Shown here piece after piece: positions 40,768-40,907 of a stretch of 40,907 bases of DNA; the first letter of the stretch is position 1, and each line of letters opens with the position of its first letter. Under the pieces are notes generated by a model that saw nothing but the letters and a program-made list of their open reading frames with translations, searched no databases and was not told the origin of the DNA. Position numbers and translations under genes: made by a program. This DNA comes from Armatimonadota bacterium (GTDB lineage: Bacteria; Bacteroidota; Ignavibacteria; OLB7): NCBI GenBank assembly GCA_020850315.1, contig JADZEY010000022.1, positions 1 through 40,907 on the forward strand. Reading direction: 5' to 3'.

Positions 40768-40907
40768 TGGAAAAGTCCATTTGTATACTCACGTGCTTTG
40801 AGTTTGCGAAATTCGGGGAATATGGAAATTCAGGGTTAGAAGACTCTCTAACTCTGCTTTGTAGTTCTTGATGTTCTTGAAAAATTTCAGTATCGCCTCC
40901 CGAAATC
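40754..40907 (-). CDS. Probable restriction-endonuclease fragment, upstream frame (cut by window edge)
   Basis: Reads ISGGDTEIFQEHQELQSRVR, continues to NSKHVSIQMDFSNEVV and stops at 40754-40756. It is open to the right edge of the window, so the start is not visible. Overlaps the neighbouring frame (40570-40788) by about 35 bp. No start codon or domain can be shown from the visible piece. Confidence 0.45.
   Translation of the reverse strand, partial: ISGGDTEIFQEHQELQSRVRESSNPEFPYSPNFANSKHVSIQMDFSNEVV

Overview
The window (about 41 kb) looks like chromosome from a member of the Bacteroidota/Chlorobi (FCB) group, perhaps a Kapabacteria- or Ignavibacteria-like lineage. The reasons are two proteins ending in type IX secretion (T9SS) sorting tails, an ExbB-ExbD-ExbD-TonB cluster joined to a PstS-like lipoprotein and a TPR protein, DUF1573 proteins, a PD40/OmpA outer-membrane protein, many lipoproteins, and starts that mostly lack Shine-Dalgarno sequences. 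Most of the window is moderately GC-rich. The right end (from about 39.06 kb) is clearly AT-rich and looks acquired. No rRNA, tRNA, IS transposase or CRISPR array was seen. The species assignment is inference.

Layout. 1-2.0 kb: end of an outer-membrane barrel gene, an exported protein of unknown function and a small membrane protein behind a G10 tract. 2.0-5.1 kb (minus): 1-Cys peroxiredoxin, a lipoprotein, and a lipoprotein with four exact 31-residue repeats; the spacer holds tandem heptamers and two copies of a MITE-like repeat. 5.3-8.8 kb: a long inverted repeat, then a secreted subtilisin-like protease with a T9SS tail. 8.9-10.1 kb: crcB, then about 0.75 kb of non-coding DNA packed with small hairpins. 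10.1-21.4 kb (minus): envelope cluster (OmpA/PD40, two DUF1573, TPR, PstS-like lipoprotein, TonB, two ExbD, ExbB, STAS). 21.5-22.7 kb (minus): an MA-type metallopeptidase and dtd. 22.9-26.1 kb: a branched palindromic leader, a T9SS-tail protein, a small ORF and a repeat-rich exported protein with an apparent frameshift in its signal peptide. 26.3-28.6 kb: a radical SAM protein and a membrane desaturase-like enzyme, 12 bp apart. 28.7-30.5 kb (minus): DinB-like, DUF3224-like, and Tag glycosylase. 30.9-34.6 kb: a diheme cytochrome c and a large IgGFc-binding-like/outer-membrane protein. 34.7-39.0 kb: TlpA-like thioredoxin, a lipoprotein, and a pair of M16 peptidases (one catalytic, one not). 39.06 kb to the end: a C5 cytosine methyltransferase and fragments of a probable partner endonuclease, in two frames.

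Working together: ExbB, ExbD and TonB would energise outer-membrane transport. The PstS-like, TPR, DUF1573 and OmpA proteins are envelope partners encoded in the same direction. The two M16 proteins probably form one heterodimeric protease. The radical SAM and desaturase-like genes look like a two-step modification unit of unknown product. The most unusual non-coding parts are the hairpin field at 9.33-9.92 kb, the branched palindrome at 22.95-23.05 kb and the MITE-like repeats that abut stop codons.
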